A stretch of DNA of 64,000 nt from an uncultured Sphingomonadaceae bacterium. GTDB lineage: Bacteria > Pseudomonadota > Alphaproteobacteria > Sphingomonadales > Sphingomonadaceae. Where the stretch lies: contig CANLCX010000006.1 of NCBI GenBank assembly GCA_947489315.1, positions 94,338-158,337 on the forward strand. The letters are read 5' to 3'. Position numbers and translations under genes: made by a program. The notes below the pieces were generated by a model. The model was not told where the DNA came from. It did no database searches and worked only from the letters and a program-made list of their open reading frames with translations. Of the stretch, positions 54,123 to 63,350 are shown piece by piece (within the stretch, counting starts at the first letter, position 1; each line of letters starts with the position of its first letter).

Positions 54123-56246
54123 TTAAAAATCAAAGCCGAGAGTGACGAATGCGGAACGGGGATTGCCTGGCCGAACCACGGATTGGGCCAGATATTGGTA
54201 AGGCATGAAATATTGCTCATCCAAGATATTGTCGATCCGCAAACCTATACGTGCCGGACCAATATCGTAGCTCGCCTGCGCATCGAAAAGGATATAGCTA
54301 TCGCTGCGCATGCTATTGGGCAGAGTGAGTTCTGCGCTGCTGGCAGCGGTTAACCCGGCACCAACGGCCAAGCCTTCAAGTACACCTTCCGTGAAGCGAT
54401 AACGCGCTGCAAATCGCCCGGCATGTTTGGGAACGCGCGGCAGCTCATCTCCGGTTGGAATGACCGTATCAAAGCTTACCCGCGCATGGGTATAGGCATA
54501 GGTCGCGAGCAACGACCAATTGCTATTCGGTTCCCAAATCAGATCTAGCTCAATCCCCTCGCTGCGCTGCTCACCAGTTTGGATTGACGAGAAAAAGGTC
54601 CCCGGATCCGGGGTCGGCACGTTGGTTCGTTTCGAATCAAACCATGCCAATGTTCCGCTCAGGCCAATATCGCTAAGCCCAAGTTTGACGCCCGCTTCGT
54701 AATTGCGCGCCCGTTCCGGTTTGGGAACGTCGTCAGGATTATTGAAAAAGACCGACAGGCGCGATCCTTCTGCATAGCCAGCAAAGATCGCTAATCCGTC
54801 GGTAATATCAAAGAGTGCACCGATGCGTGGATCCCATTCCCGATAAGTCTCACGATTGCCGTTACCGCCCAACAGTTCACGCAACGTCAGCTCCGAATAT
54901 CTAATGCTCGCCAATAGGTGCAGACGGTCGAATAAGGATAGCTGATCCTGCGCATAAATAGCCGTCGTTCGATACTCATTGTTCAAAAAATTTGTCAGTG
55001 TCGGAATTTCTCCAAAATCAAGATCGCCATTTGGATCAGCAAAATCCAAAACCCCGAGCGGAATTAGATTGAAGCCCGAAGCCGCAGCGTAATTGGTGGC
55101 GTCATATTGCGCACCGATCAACAATGTGTGATGGATTGCGCCCGTGTCAAAAACCGCCGTGAAACTGCCATCCAGAGTCCATTCATCGACCGAAACGGGT
55201 AACTGCGCACTGATTATCGGAAACTCACTACCGGTGCCTGGAAACAAAGAAGTCAGTGTCGTTGTGGCAAATTCCTGGAAATCATTTTCATAGCGGCGCG
55301 CGCGGAAATCCAATGTCAGACTGTCAGTAATTGGCTGCGATAGAGAAAAATCAGCACTGAGATTTTCGACGATGGTCGGCGGCGCATTAGTCGCACCGGA
55401 AAAGCGAAACGGGTCAATGCCGGAGATATCTACCACTGATGCAGGGAGGCCGACATATTCCAGCTGTTCTATCCGGCTATGGGTAAAGCGTGCGATGATC
55501 TCGGTATCTGTCGGCAACACAGCGCGGACAGATACGTTCACATAGAAGCGCTCGATATCAACAACATCAATAGCATCGCCAGCGTCTTGATATTCTGCAA
55601 TCAAGCGAACCGACAGATTATCGTCCAGCTGCATATTCGCATCGCCGCCAATTTGTAGCGTATCAAAGCTCCCTGCGCGGCCGCGGACCGAAAATTTTGT
55701 CCCGGGTTCTGCGGTTTTGCTAACAATATTAATCAATCCACCAACCGGCGCTCCGGTGCCGCCTCCAAACAGCGCGGAGCTTGCGCCTTTGGCCACCTCG
55801 ATACGCTCAACCGCAATCAGACTAGCCGGATCGGCGACAGCGGTATCGGCGTAGCCTATCAAACCGTCCGTAAAGAGCTCCGCTTCGAAGCCGCGAACAA
55901 TCGGATTGGCGAGCACCAATTCAGAAGACAAGGATGGAATAACCCCTGAAATATTGCGCAACGCTTCGTCGAGCGTATTGAGCTCCTGTTCTTTGATCAA
56001 TGTGTCGGTCAGGACCTGTATCGACTGTGGCACTTCCATCAGAGGAACGGTTGTGCGGGTTACACTGGCAACATCAATTGCATAAGCTTCACGGCGTGCT
56101 GTTACGATTATACTATTGGATGGTGTCCAAGATTGTGCCTTTGGTGGTTGATCCTCTGAATTTTCCATGGTCTGGGCAGCCACGGGGGCTGTGCCAAATG
56201 CAGCCGCGCATAACAGCGCCGACCGCATCAAAGAGCGATTTTCCAT
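54123..56246 (-). CDS. TonB-dependent siderophore-type receptor
   Basis: A 707-aa outer-membrane receptor of the FhuA/FepA type: signal peptide (LLCAAAFGTAPVAAQ), plug domain with VPLMEVPQSIQVLTDTLIKEQ, LDEALRNISGV and VERIEVAKGASSALFGGGTGAPVGGLINIVSKTAE, and a barrel ending in TLGFDF. The PQSIQV and LRNISGV segments are characteristic of siderophore receptors. It is flanked by a DUF2946-like gene upstream (61 bp) and a DJ-1/PfpI gene downstream. No Fur box was recognised. Confidence 0.92.
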   Translation of the reverse strand: MENRSLMRSALLCAAAFGTAPVAAQTMENSEDQPPKAQSWTPSNSIIVTARREAYAIDVASVTRTTVPLMEVPQSIQVLTDTLIKEQELNTLDEALRNISGVIPSLSSELVLANPIVRGFEAELFTDGLIGYADTAVADPASLIAVERIEVAKGASSALFGGGTGAPVGGLINIVSKTAEPGTKFSVRGRAGSFDTLQIGGDANMQLDDNLSVRLIAEYQDAGDAIDVVDIERFYVNVSVRAVLPTDTEIIARFTHSRIEQLEYVGLPASVVDISGIDPFRFSGATNAPPTIVENLSADFSLSQPITDSLTLDFRARRYENDFQEFATTTLTSLFPGTGSEFPIISAQLPVSVDEWTLDGSFTAVFDTGAIHHTLLIGAQYDATNYAAASGFNLIPLGVLDFADPNGDLDFGEIPTLTNFLNNEYRTTAIYAQDQLSLFDRLHLLASIRYSELTLRELLGGNGNRETYREWDPRIGALFDITDGLAIFAGYAEGSRLSVFFNNPDDVPKPERARNYEAGVKLGLSDIGLSGTLAWFDSKRTNVPTPDPGTFFSSIQTGEQRSEGIELDLIWEPNSNWSLLATYAYTHARVSFDTVIPTGDELPRVPKHAGRFAARYRFTEGVLEGLAVGAGLTAASSAELTLPNSMRSDSYILFDAQASYDIGPARIGLRIDNILDEQYFMPYQYLAQSVVRPGNPRSAFVTLGFDF

Positions 56247-56307
56247 TTTTTATTGCTTTCCAATTTGAGCCAATTTTGACGCGCCGTTCAGGCGTGCCGA
56301 TTGTGAT

Positions 56308-56712
56308 TCAAACGGAAACGGGCGGTCCGCGGAGCGGTGGCCGCAAACGCGGCAAACGCGCGGATAGTATAGCGGTCTGTACCACTAGCCCCGCAAGCAT
56401 AATAAAGCCGATCGCCAGAGCCAGTTGAACGGGATCAATGGTCGTCATTGTGGATTGAGAGACGCTGCTGGAAGAGCAAGCCTCTGAATTCATATTCGAC
56501 CCGCTATCATGGTCATTGGCGTCGGTGTTCATCGGTATGTCGATGGTTCGCTCTACATCCCCAACGCCGTTGCATATCTTGACCGTAATTGTCTGGCTAT
56601 CTGCGCTGATCATATATCCATTCGGGGTTAACGCTTTCATCGCCAGCGCAAACATGAACAACGAACCAAACCAGATGCTATGGGTTTGCAAAAGAAGACG
56701 GATCAGCTTCAT
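56308..56712 (-). CDS. DUF2946-like membrane protein
   Basis: 134 aa with an N-terminal TM (IWFGSLFMFALAMKAL), PNGYMISADSQTITVKICNG (the GYM and C-x-G pattern of DUF2946-like proteins), an Asp/Asn/Ser-rich loop, a second TM and the tail RLPRLRPPLRGPP common to the group. Such genes often stand beside TonB receptors for metals, as here; a role in copper or iron handling is inference. No clear ribosome site precedes the start. Confidence 0.72.
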   Translation of the reverse strand: MKLIRLLLQTHSIWFGSLFMFALAMKALTPNGYMISADSQTITVKICNGVGDVERTIDIPMNTDANDHDSGSNMNSEACSSSSVSQSTMTTIDPVQLALAIGFIMLAGLVVQTAILSARLPRLRPPLRGPPVSV

Positions 56713-56783
56713 GTTGGCGCGTTACTGTTGTTTACTCGTAATTACAAGATGTCGGATGGGATTCGGGATTTTTTGCCACAATG

Positions 56784-56818
56784 CTAACGTCCCCTATGGG
56801 CGCAAAAGCGAACGTTAG
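56784..56818. repeat. Dispersed palindromic repeat, copy 5 (degenerate)
   Basis: CTAACGT and ACGTTAG pair exactly at the ends; the inside keeps GGGCGCA and AAAGCG but the left arm is altered. It lies in the 279-bp divergent spacer between the DUF2946-like and TIR-TPR genes. Confidence 0.65.
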
Positions 56819-56991
56819 AATGATCCGTGCAAGGGCTCTTGCATTTCTTGTGGTGTTCTTTTTCATCATAATCCTTTCAATTGGCGAAAACCTCGCCTTG
56901 AACAGCAGCGCTTGTGCAAGTCTTGCAGCGGCTGGGGCGCAATCGCCATGTCCCTTGTTACCAAACGACTGAACGCCTATGCTGATTTTAC

Positions 56992-58944
56992 ATGGGGCCA
57001 CAAAGTGGCTTAACGGGGTACAAGCTGGTGGCATCACATACTGTTTTCCTGAGTTACTCTCGGAAAGATCAAAAAGACGCGCTTTTGATTGTCGACGCTC
57101 TGGAGCAGGCGGGGTTTTCCGTTTGGTGGGATGGCTTGCTTGAAGGCGGTGAACGATTTGCCAATACAACCGAAGCAGAGCTGACCGGCGCTCAGGCTGT
57201 CGTGGTTTTGTGGTCAAAGACTTCGATCACATCCCACTGGGTTCATGATGAAGCCACGCGCGGGCGCGATAGCGGAAGACTTGTTCCGATCTCTCTGGAT
57301 GGCAGCGATCCGCCACTGGGCTTTGGGCAGTTTCAGTGCATCGATCTATCGCGTTCCAAGTCCAAGCGCAACAACCCCGAAATACAAAAAATCCTGAAGG
57401 CAGTTGCCGCCCTTCACGAAGGCGAAAATCAACCAGATGAACCGCTCCTATCGGCATCCCCACGGATAGGGCGGAGAAATGTAATGTTGGGCGGCGGTGC
57501 GGTTGCATTGCTGGCTGGAGGTTTGTCAGTTTGGCAGAGCGGCATTTTGAGCTCTGGTGATGCAGCCACACCCAGTAGCATTGCAGTATTGCCCTTCGCC
57601 AATCTGAGCGGTGATCCTGAACAAGCCTATTTTTCGGATGGTCTGACCTCCGAAATTCGCGCCCAATTGTCCCGCAATCCGTTGCTGCAAATTGTCGGTC
57701 AAACATCGTCCAATAATTTTCGCGACCATCAAGTTGATGCAAAAACCATCGCGCAGCAACTGGGTGTGTCCTTTTTGCTTGATGGCAATGTGCAAAAGGC
57801 GGCAGGCCAATTCAAAATCGCGACCGACCTGATTGATGGACGCACTGGCTTGAGCCAATGGACTGAAACCGTTGAGCGGCCAATTGCCGACATATTCAAG
57901 GTCCAGTCAGAAATAGCCGCCGCTGTCGCGGCTGCTCTTTCGGTCGCGCTAGGCAGTGATGCCGATGCCGATCAAGCGAGGCAAACGGGCGGCACAGAAA
58001 ATATCGCGGCCTTTGATGCCTTCCTTAGAGGTCAGGATCTGTTCGAGCTTCATATAGATGAAACGAGCGAACGCGCAGCTCTGGCAAAATTTGACGAGGC
58101 GATTGGCATCGATCCGGAATATGCTGCGCCGCGTGCTGCACGAGCCAGAGTATTGGCTGTCATCGCCAATCAATATGCAAACAGCATCGAGCGTGTGAAG
58201 CTATATGACGAGGCGGTGGCGGAGGCGACACGCGCAACCGAAATCGCACCTGAATTTGCCGCTGGATATAATGCCTTGGGATATGGCCTGTTCTATGGGC
58301 GTTTGGATGTAAAAGGCGCGCGTATGCCATATGAAAAGGCCTATTCCCTGGCCAAAAGCGACGTTGATGTATTTAGCCGATATGCCATCTATTGCGCGCG
58401 AACCGGTCGTTTTGAAGAAGCGTATCGCGTCATCGAACAGACCTCAAAACTTGACCCGCTCAACGCCACGATATTTCGGTCAATGGGCGGCATAAAATAT
58501 GCCGGCAAGCGATATGATGAAGCCATTCAATCGGCCAGACGTGCATTGGAAATCAATCCCCAGAGAAACAGCGTGCACGGCGATATCGGCGATTCCTATC
58601 TCATGCTTGGCGATCTGGCCAAAGCACGAGAAGAATATGAGCTGGAACCCAATAGTCTGATCGCGTTTACCGGAAAAGCGATACTGGATCACCGAGAAGG
58701 GAACCTGGATGGGGCCCAATTGAATTTTGAAAATCTGATTACCGCCCACGGTGACAACGGACTGTACCAGCAAGCCGAAGTTCTGGCGCAATGGGGCAAG
58801 GTTGACGAGGCTTTTCAAACATTGGCCGAGGCAAAAAAACTTGGTGACTCAGGCTTGATCTATTTGCTCAACGATCCCTTTCTCGACCCGCTGCGGGATG
58901 ATCCAAGATTTAATGACTTGCTATTACAGCTTGGGTTTATATGA
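56992..58944 (+). CDS. TIR domain-TM-TPR membrane protein
   Basis: A 650-aa protein. Residues 16-125 are a TIR domain (HTVFLSYSRKD, AGFSVWWDGLL, AVVVLWSKTSITSHWVHDEA); the Glu of the WxxxE stretch (residue 87), which catalyses NAD cleavage in active TIRs, is present. A TM follows (about 165-180). Then comes SIAVLPFANLSGDPEQAYFSDGLTSEI, a FlgO/adenylate-cyclase-associated domain, and 6-8 TPR-like repeats from about 340 to the end. This layout exists in sphingomonads and is usually read as signalling; NADase-based defence is possible. A GTG 12 codons later is an alternative start. The SNDQG lipoprotein follows by 29 bp. Confidence 0.88.
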   Translation: MGPQSGLTGYKLVASHTVFLSYSRKDQKDALLIVDALEQAGFSVWWDGLLEGGERFANTTEAELTGAQAVVVLWSKTSITSHWVHDEATRGRDSGRLVPISLDGSDPPLGFGQFQCIDLSRSKSKRNNPEIQKILKAVAALHEGENQPDEPLLSASPRIGRRNVMLGGGAVALLAGGLSVWQSGILSSGDAATPSSIAVLPFANLSGDPEQAYFSDGLTSEIRAQLSRNPLLQIVGQTSSNNFRDHQVDAKTIAQQLGVSFLLDGNVQKAAGQFKIATDLIDGRTGLSQWTETVERPIADIFKVQSEIAAAVAAALSVALGSDADADQARQTGGTENIAAFDAFLRGQDLFELHIDETSERAALAKFDEAIGIDPEYAAPRAARARVLAVIANQYANSIERVKLYDEAVAEATRATEIAPEFAAGYNALGYGLFYGRLDVKGARMPYEKAYSLAKSDVDVFSRYAIYCARTGRFEEAYRVIEQTSKLDPLNATIFRSMGGIKYAGKRYDEAIQSARRALEINPQRNSVHGDIGDSYLMLGDLAKAREEYELEPNSLIAFTGKAILDHREGNLDGAQLNFENLITAHGDNGLYQQAEVLAQWGKVDEAFQTLAEAKKLGDSGLIYLLNDPFLDPLRDDPRFNDLLLQLGFI

Positions 58945-58973
58945 TTTGCGCATAAATTATAGGGGGATGGAAA

Positions 58974-59237
58974 ATGCGTAAGATTTTAGCAATCGGAACA
59001 ATTACAGCTCTATCGCTGAGCATTACGGCTTGTGGCACGTCTGCTGACGATGCAACGGTAGAAGAGGTCGTTGCAGATGATGCCATGGCGGCTGACGAGG
59101 AAGGCGCAGAGGCTTCTGATGATCAAGGCGGGTCGAATGATCAGGGACCGAGTGATCAAGGTTCCAACGACCAGGGCTCCAACGACCAGGGTTCCAATGA
59201 TCAGGGCTCCAATGATCAGGGTTCCAACGACCAATAA
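58974..59237 (+). CDS. Lipoprotein with SNDQG tandem repeats
   Basis: 87 aa. The lipobox LSITACG gives a lipidated Cys, and an acidic linker follows. From about residue 52 the chain is nearly all repeats of the pentapeptide SNDQG (two SN/SD variants), ending in SNDQ. Each is encoded by a 15-bp unit alternating between two near-identical spellings, so copy number may vary by slippage. GGGGGATGGAAA precedes the ATG. It is probably cotranscribed with the TIR-TPR gene. Function unknown. Confidence 0.75.
   Translation: MRKILAIGTITALSLSITACGTSADDATVEEVVADDAMAADEEGAEASDDQGGSNDQGPSDQGSNDQGSNDQGSNDQGSNDQGSNDQ
59130..59234 (+). repeat. 15-bp coding tandem repeats (SNDQG)
   Basis: About seven head-to-tail 15-bp units of the kind GGTTCCAACGACCAG, with C/T changes at third positions, lie within the lipoprotein gene. 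Confidence 0.85.
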
Positions 59238-59256
59238 CGCAAGATAAACTCAGATT

Positions 59257-59285
59257 CAAAAGGGCTCGTAAATCGGGCCCTTTTT
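59257..59285. terminator. Bidirectional rho-independent terminator
   Basis: AAAAGGGCTC and GGGCCCTTTT form a 10-bp stem (one G-T pair) around GTAAATC, with A and T runs on both sides. It lies between the convergent lipoprotein and trypsin-like genes and can serve both. Confidence 0.88.
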
Positions 59286-59290
59286 ATGGC

Positions 59291-61216
59291 CTAACGATGC
59301 GTCACGACATCCCCTTTCAGTTGGCTAATGCGTCGTTTTGCTGTGTTTATCCAGTTGGTATATTGAGCCAGATCGACAAATAAAGAGGGGTTTTGCTTGC
59401 CGTTCTCAATGTCGCCGCACCCGATGCCCCAGACGATTATGCCCACCTGAACTTTCTTCCGGCCGTGCCATCGTATCACCGGACCGCCGCTGTCGTTGGT
59501 GCAGCTGAAGGCAGTTTTGCGTTTCTCAGATGTCTTCGGGGTTTCTGCGCATAGTTTTTTGACCACTACATTGCGATAGCCCTTGCGTCCCCGACATTCT
59601 GATGATCCCAATATCGCTAGCTCTGCAATTCTGAGCTTTGCCTCATTGACTTGCCGACTGCCATCTTCCGCCACCAGCCGGTCATTGCCTCTTACACCTC
59701 TTTTGATGACACCAGTATATCCCCAGCCCAGTATCTGTACCCGATCACCCGCGCCGGTTGAGCGGAATCCACTGACATTACCCGTCAGCAAAATGGGTTT
59801 TTGCGGTATTCTTCTCGATTTGGGCGTGATCCGCACAAGCGCAATGTCATCCTTGGGATTGCCGGGTCTATATCCCGCATGGACGACGACCGACACGATC
59901 CTGTATTTTTCTCCGCCGCGTTCCAGATTCTGGGTTCCGACCAGCACTTCACGCACTTTCAGAACTTTTTTGCCCGCTGTCGGTCCCTTCGCTACGCAGT
60001 GGGCCGCGGTCAGGACAATATTCTGGGCGATCAACGTACCACCACAGCGATGATAGCGCTGAAACGGCTTTTGTTTCCAAAGAAGCTTGCCCTTCGATCC
60101 TAATTTTTTGTCGGCCGCGATCTGGGACGCTGTATAGGTCTGATTGGAGTAAATTTGAACTTGCCACGGCGCAAATCCATCGCCCGCAATTTCTCCGCCA
60201 CCCACTGCCTCAACAGGCGGCCGAGAACCGGAATATCTGCTTCGGGTTATGCTCCAGCCCGAATCCGTGCCCACACGAATGACTTTCGGAAGAGTCGGAT
60301 CATAGATGCCTGTGATCGTTCCGCATAAGATTTTCTCCAACAGGCTCGAACAGGCATTGGGATCAATTTTCCCTGTCCTGGCTGATGCAAAAAACTCAGG
60401 GTTTATCGGATCGTTCGAGGATATCGTCAGAAATTCGTGGCGGCCCGGGGCCTCGAAACTGAAACCCTTTTCCCCATAATCCACATAGACACTTTGACCG
60501 GGTTTAATCGGATCGTCGCTAGCAGTCTCAAAAACCCATTGCAGCTCATTGTCAGGCTTGATCATAAGCACATAGACAAATTGTGGCTTTGCGTTGCCTT
60601 CAAGAACCTCTACCTTCAGCGAAAGAGGAAATTCGGTCAGCAGGCTTAAGAAGCGTTCCGGTTTAGGGTTTTCACTGCTCGGTTTATAGCGAATGTCAAG
60701 AGTGGCTCCATTCCTGAATGCCGGCATATTCTCTATACTTAACAATGCTTTCCGTCTCATGATTTTCCGCACTTCGGCGTCAAGATCTGTGGCGAAACTT
60801 CCATCATCCAGCCGCCCGACAAAAATGGGCGTGCGGGTGTCCCGCTGGTCCGTATAGGGCCCCTGATCCCATTTCCGATAGGTCTCGCTCGCAGCGTAAA
60901 ATTCCATGTCGATAAGATAGAAATTTTCTGGCGATTCAGGATCTGCGCTAACCTCATACTCGCTCGGCCAGCCAACCCGGACATGTGGGTTTTTTCGCAA
61001 TATTCTTTCGATCTCTGGAGCGTTTTTACCCAGTTCTTCACGCAACCCAATTGTAATCTTCCCCGCGGTGAGGTTCGGATTTTCTGTTGGAACTATAATC
61101 GCTGTAGCTGGTGATACCCAGAACATGGCGAGCAGCAGGGCGCAAAAGCCTGCCAGCAAAAAGGTTTTCAACCGGCTGTCTGTTTCTTCGCAGATTGTGC
61201 CTGTTTGCATTCCCAT
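59291..61216 (-). CDS. Exported trypsin-like serine protease with a large N-terminal region
   Basis: 641 aa from ATG 61216 (preceded by AGGGGGCGTGAT). Residues 17-40 are a hydrophobic signal or anchor. The middle (about 190-280) reads FVYVLMIKPDNELQWVFE, DPIKPGQSVYVD and GRHEFLTISSNDPI, resembling DUF4384. The C-terminal half is a chymotrypsin-fold (S1) protease with the triad His 406 (VLTAAHCV), Asp 457 (DDIALVR) and Ser 576 (TNDSGGP, with N instead of the usual G before D). Cysteines allow disulphides. It may be cotranscribed with the SLOG-like and channel genes upstream (120-bp gap). Target unknown. Confidence 0.88.
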   Translation of the reverse strand: MGMQTGTICEETDSRLKTFLLAGFCALLLAMFWVSPATAIIVPTENPNLTAGKITIGLREELGKNAPEIERILRKNPHVRVGWPSEYEVSADPESPENFYLIDMEFYAASETYRKWDQGPYTDQRDTRTPIFVGRLDDGSFATDLDAEVRKIMRRKALLSIENMPAFRNGATLDIRYKPSSENPKPERFLSLLTEFPLSLKVEVLEGNAKPQFVYVLMIKPDNELQWVFETASDDPIKPGQSVYVDYGEKGFSFEAPGRHEFLTISSNDPINPEFFASARTGKIDPNACSSLLEKILCGTITGIYDPTLPKVIRVGTDSGWSITRSRYSGSRPPVEAVGGGEIAGDGFAPWQVQIYSNQTYTASQIAADKKLGSKGKLLWKQKPFQRYHRCGGTLIAQNIVLTAAHCVAKGPTAGKKVLKVREVLVGTQNLERGGEKYRIVSVVVHAGYRPGNPKDDIALVRITPKSRRIPQKPILLTGNVSGFRSTGAGDRVQILGWGYTGVIKRGVRGNDRLVAEDGSRQVNEAKLRIAELAILGSSECRGRKGYRNVVVKKLCAETPKTSEKRKTAFSCTNDSGGPVIRWHGRKKVQVGIIVWGIGCGDIENGKQNPSLFVDLAQYTNWINTAKRRISQLKGDVVTHR

Positions 61217-61336
61217 ATCACGCCCCCTATCCAAACCAATGGATGTTGCGCGACCCCATCCTGATCAATCGGTATCATATATTGCAACAAGTTGTAAAAT
61301 AATAAGAAATCGATGCTGAACGCGCTGGGTGTTCGA

Positions 61337-63316
61337 TCAAACCGGGACAGTGATATTTTTCCCGCCAAATACGGCCTGCCAATTTTCAATTTCTGATGTG
61401 ACCACTTCGTCGGCGGCATGAACCAGCGCGGTTACGCGCCCATAGTCCAACGCGCTATCGGGGGCCTCCAAAAGCAAACTGGCGCGATTATGGATGGCAT
61501 TGAGTTTCTCTGCTGTAACTTCCGAAATAGCGGCAAATCTCTCAAAATCGCCAAAATATCTTATGCCAGCCACTGCAGCACCAAAAGTGGGAAACAACAC
61601 GCCCAGAACAGTAAAAGTCTTGGAAAGTTTTAGCACAATCGCACTGTCAACAAGGTCGAACGCCGAGGCGCCCTTTAACAACAAATAGATCGCTACCGAC
61701 AGCACCGCCAGGCCGAACAGGAATTCGGACAGCCGATCGAGATTATGGTGCACGGCCTTGAGACGCTTTGATTTGTCAGAATGATAATCGCGCTGCTGAA
61801 CCACATGACATTCCAAAAGCGCCGCTAGTGTCGATCGCAAATAGGGTGCCGTGATCCTGGCCTTGGGCAGTCCGATAGACCGCAATGATTGGCGGACATA
61901 CCATTCAGGCCAGGATGTTTCCGTCCCTTGAAGCCATTGCCCCGGTGCGCGCGCTGCACCGAGTATTAGTAGGAGAGGGCTATGCCGAAAATATTCAGCG
62001 ACACGGCGGGTTTCAAACCAGCGACCATGCCAGCGATATTTCTGCCCGCGGAAGGTTATGATCACAATCCCCAGCAGCAACAAGAATTCGAACAGTGCAA
62101 ATATCCATTTCTGTTCGGGAGAAACCAGTGGAAGATAGAGAACCCCGCCGACAATCGCGAAAGCAGACAAGATGAAGTTAAAGATCATGCCGCCACGATA
62201 GTGATCCGACAGACGCGACGAGATCCCATCTGCCCAGGCAAAATTTTGCATCGCCATGCTGTCTATTTTTGCCGGTAGTTCCGGATCAGAAAAGGGAAGG
62301 CTTTTCGTCACGTTCAACAATTCTGCACCACTGCCGCTCGCAATTTCATCCGGTTTCTCATAGCGCTGAACCAGCTTTCGAAATGGCCTTCCACCACCAT
62401 CGAACATCGCCTCCACGCGCCGAAAGGCGTGGGTCAGGCGGGCGCTCTTATCGTGCCACTTTTCATCCAGAAAAGCTGGCAGGCCGCCTTTGGGAGTATC
62501 TCCTGGAGCGAGTATGTTGGTTACGATTTGTACCAGCGTTGTGTTTCGATCTCGCGCATTGCTGCGCTGGGAATGAGCGGCCAGAGATTCTGAGCTGTAC
62601 AGGATTTGCCAGTCTTCCGGACTTTGCGGGTCAACCCAGATCACCGGCGAACCAAGATCCAGCGCCTTGGCAACGGTATAGCCTGTCCCGCCAATATTGG
62701 CTGTACTTTCCCCATCCCATACCGCGATAATAAGATCGGATTGTTCGATGAGTATCTGTCCAGCCAAGGCGGCGCGGCGAGCGCTCTCCTGTTCAAAGGC
62801 CTGTGCTTTGGCAAAATCATTCGGAGCATCCAGTTTTGCCAAGAACAGCGCGCTTATCTTTTCATCCTGATCTGCAAGTTCGAACATATGTGCCTGTTCC
62901 GAAATTGCCCTAATTTCTTCCGCACGCTGATTGGTAGCCGGGTCCTTTGCCCGACCGTCCGCTAGCAATGTCCTTGCGTCATTGGCATTTTCAGGCAGCG
63001 CATTGATCGCGAGATTCAGGTTTTTGCCAAACGGCAGCGGATTGATGACCTCCCAATCCCGTTTAATGGCCAGATGCGCAGCAACTTGATCAGTCCCGTC
63101 GACCAACAGCGTATGAAGTCTTGTCGGTGCAAGGGCTTCGGGACCAAATGGCAAGGACGTTTTTTTGCTCGCTTTTGTTATCATGTCCAAAATATCAGCC
63201 ATTACGGCCTCAATCTTTGCGTGATTGGCGGCATAGCCACGATGCGCCTGACGATGGCCGGTCACGCCAACACTCACGCGAACTTGAGGGGGATCTGGTG
63301 GTGCAACACCGCTCAT
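61337..63316 (-). CDS. SLOG-like sensor fused to a SLATT/DUF4231-like membrane region
   Basis: 659 aa. Residues 12-235 look like a Rossmann-type nucleotide-binding fold: VRVSVGVTGHR, DLIIAVWDGES and GGTGYTVAKALDLGSPVIWVDP resemble SLOG/TIR-like sensors. Four TM segments follow in two pairs (about 378-430 and 540-600), and the second pair ends in YFGDFERFAAISEVTAEKLNAI, like SLATT/DUF4231 proteins. In nucleotide-dependent conflict systems SLOG domains sense a nucleotide signal and SLATT domains are membrane effectors; here both are in one chain. It follows the channel gene by 34 bp. The assignment is by motif only. Confidence 0.72.
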   Translation of the reverse strand: MSGVAPPDPPQVRVSVGVTGHRQAHRGYAANHAKIEAVMADILDMITKASKKTSLPFGPEALAPTRLHTLLVDGTDQVAAHLAIKRDWEVINPLPFGKNLNLAINALPENANDARTLLADGRAKDPATNQRAEEIRAISEQAHMFELADQDEKISALFLAKLDAPNDFAKAQAFEQESARRAALAGQILIEQSDLIIAVWDGESTANIGGTGYTVAKALDLGSPVIWVDPQSPEDWQILYSSESLAAHSQRSNARDRNTTLVQIVTNILAPGDTPKGGLPAFLDEKWHDKSARLTHAFRRVEAMFDGGGRPFRKLVQRYEKPDEIASGSGAELLNVTKSLPFSDPELPAKIDSMAMQNFAWADGISSRLSDHYRGGMIFNFILSAFAIVGGVLYLPLVSPEQKWIFALFEFLLLLGIVIITFRGQKYRWHGRWFETRRVAEYFRHSPLLLILGAARAPGQWLQGTETSWPEWYVRQSLRSIGLPKARITAPYLRSTLAALLECHVVQQRDYHSDKSKRLKAVHHNLDRLSEFLFGLAVLSVAIYLLLKGASAFDLVDSAIVLKLSKTFTVLGVLFPTFGAAVAGIRYFGDFERFAAISEVTAEKLNAIHNRASLLLEAPDSALDYGRVTALVHAADEVVTSEIENWQAVFGGKNITVPV

Positions 63317-63350
63317 GACCCGGTATCACCCGATCGCATCTGGCGACCGC

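Noticed and set aside
56781..56972. 63-codon frame with one hydrophobic segment before the TIR-TPR gene
   Set aside because: Its ATG lies beside a palindromic repeat, there is no ribosome site, and the spacer is a divergent promoter region. A small membrane protein starting at 56820 cannot be excluded.
56732..57217. 161-codon minus-strand frame
   Set aside because: It overlaps the TIR domain coding sequence on the other strand and shows no domain; it is a shadow.
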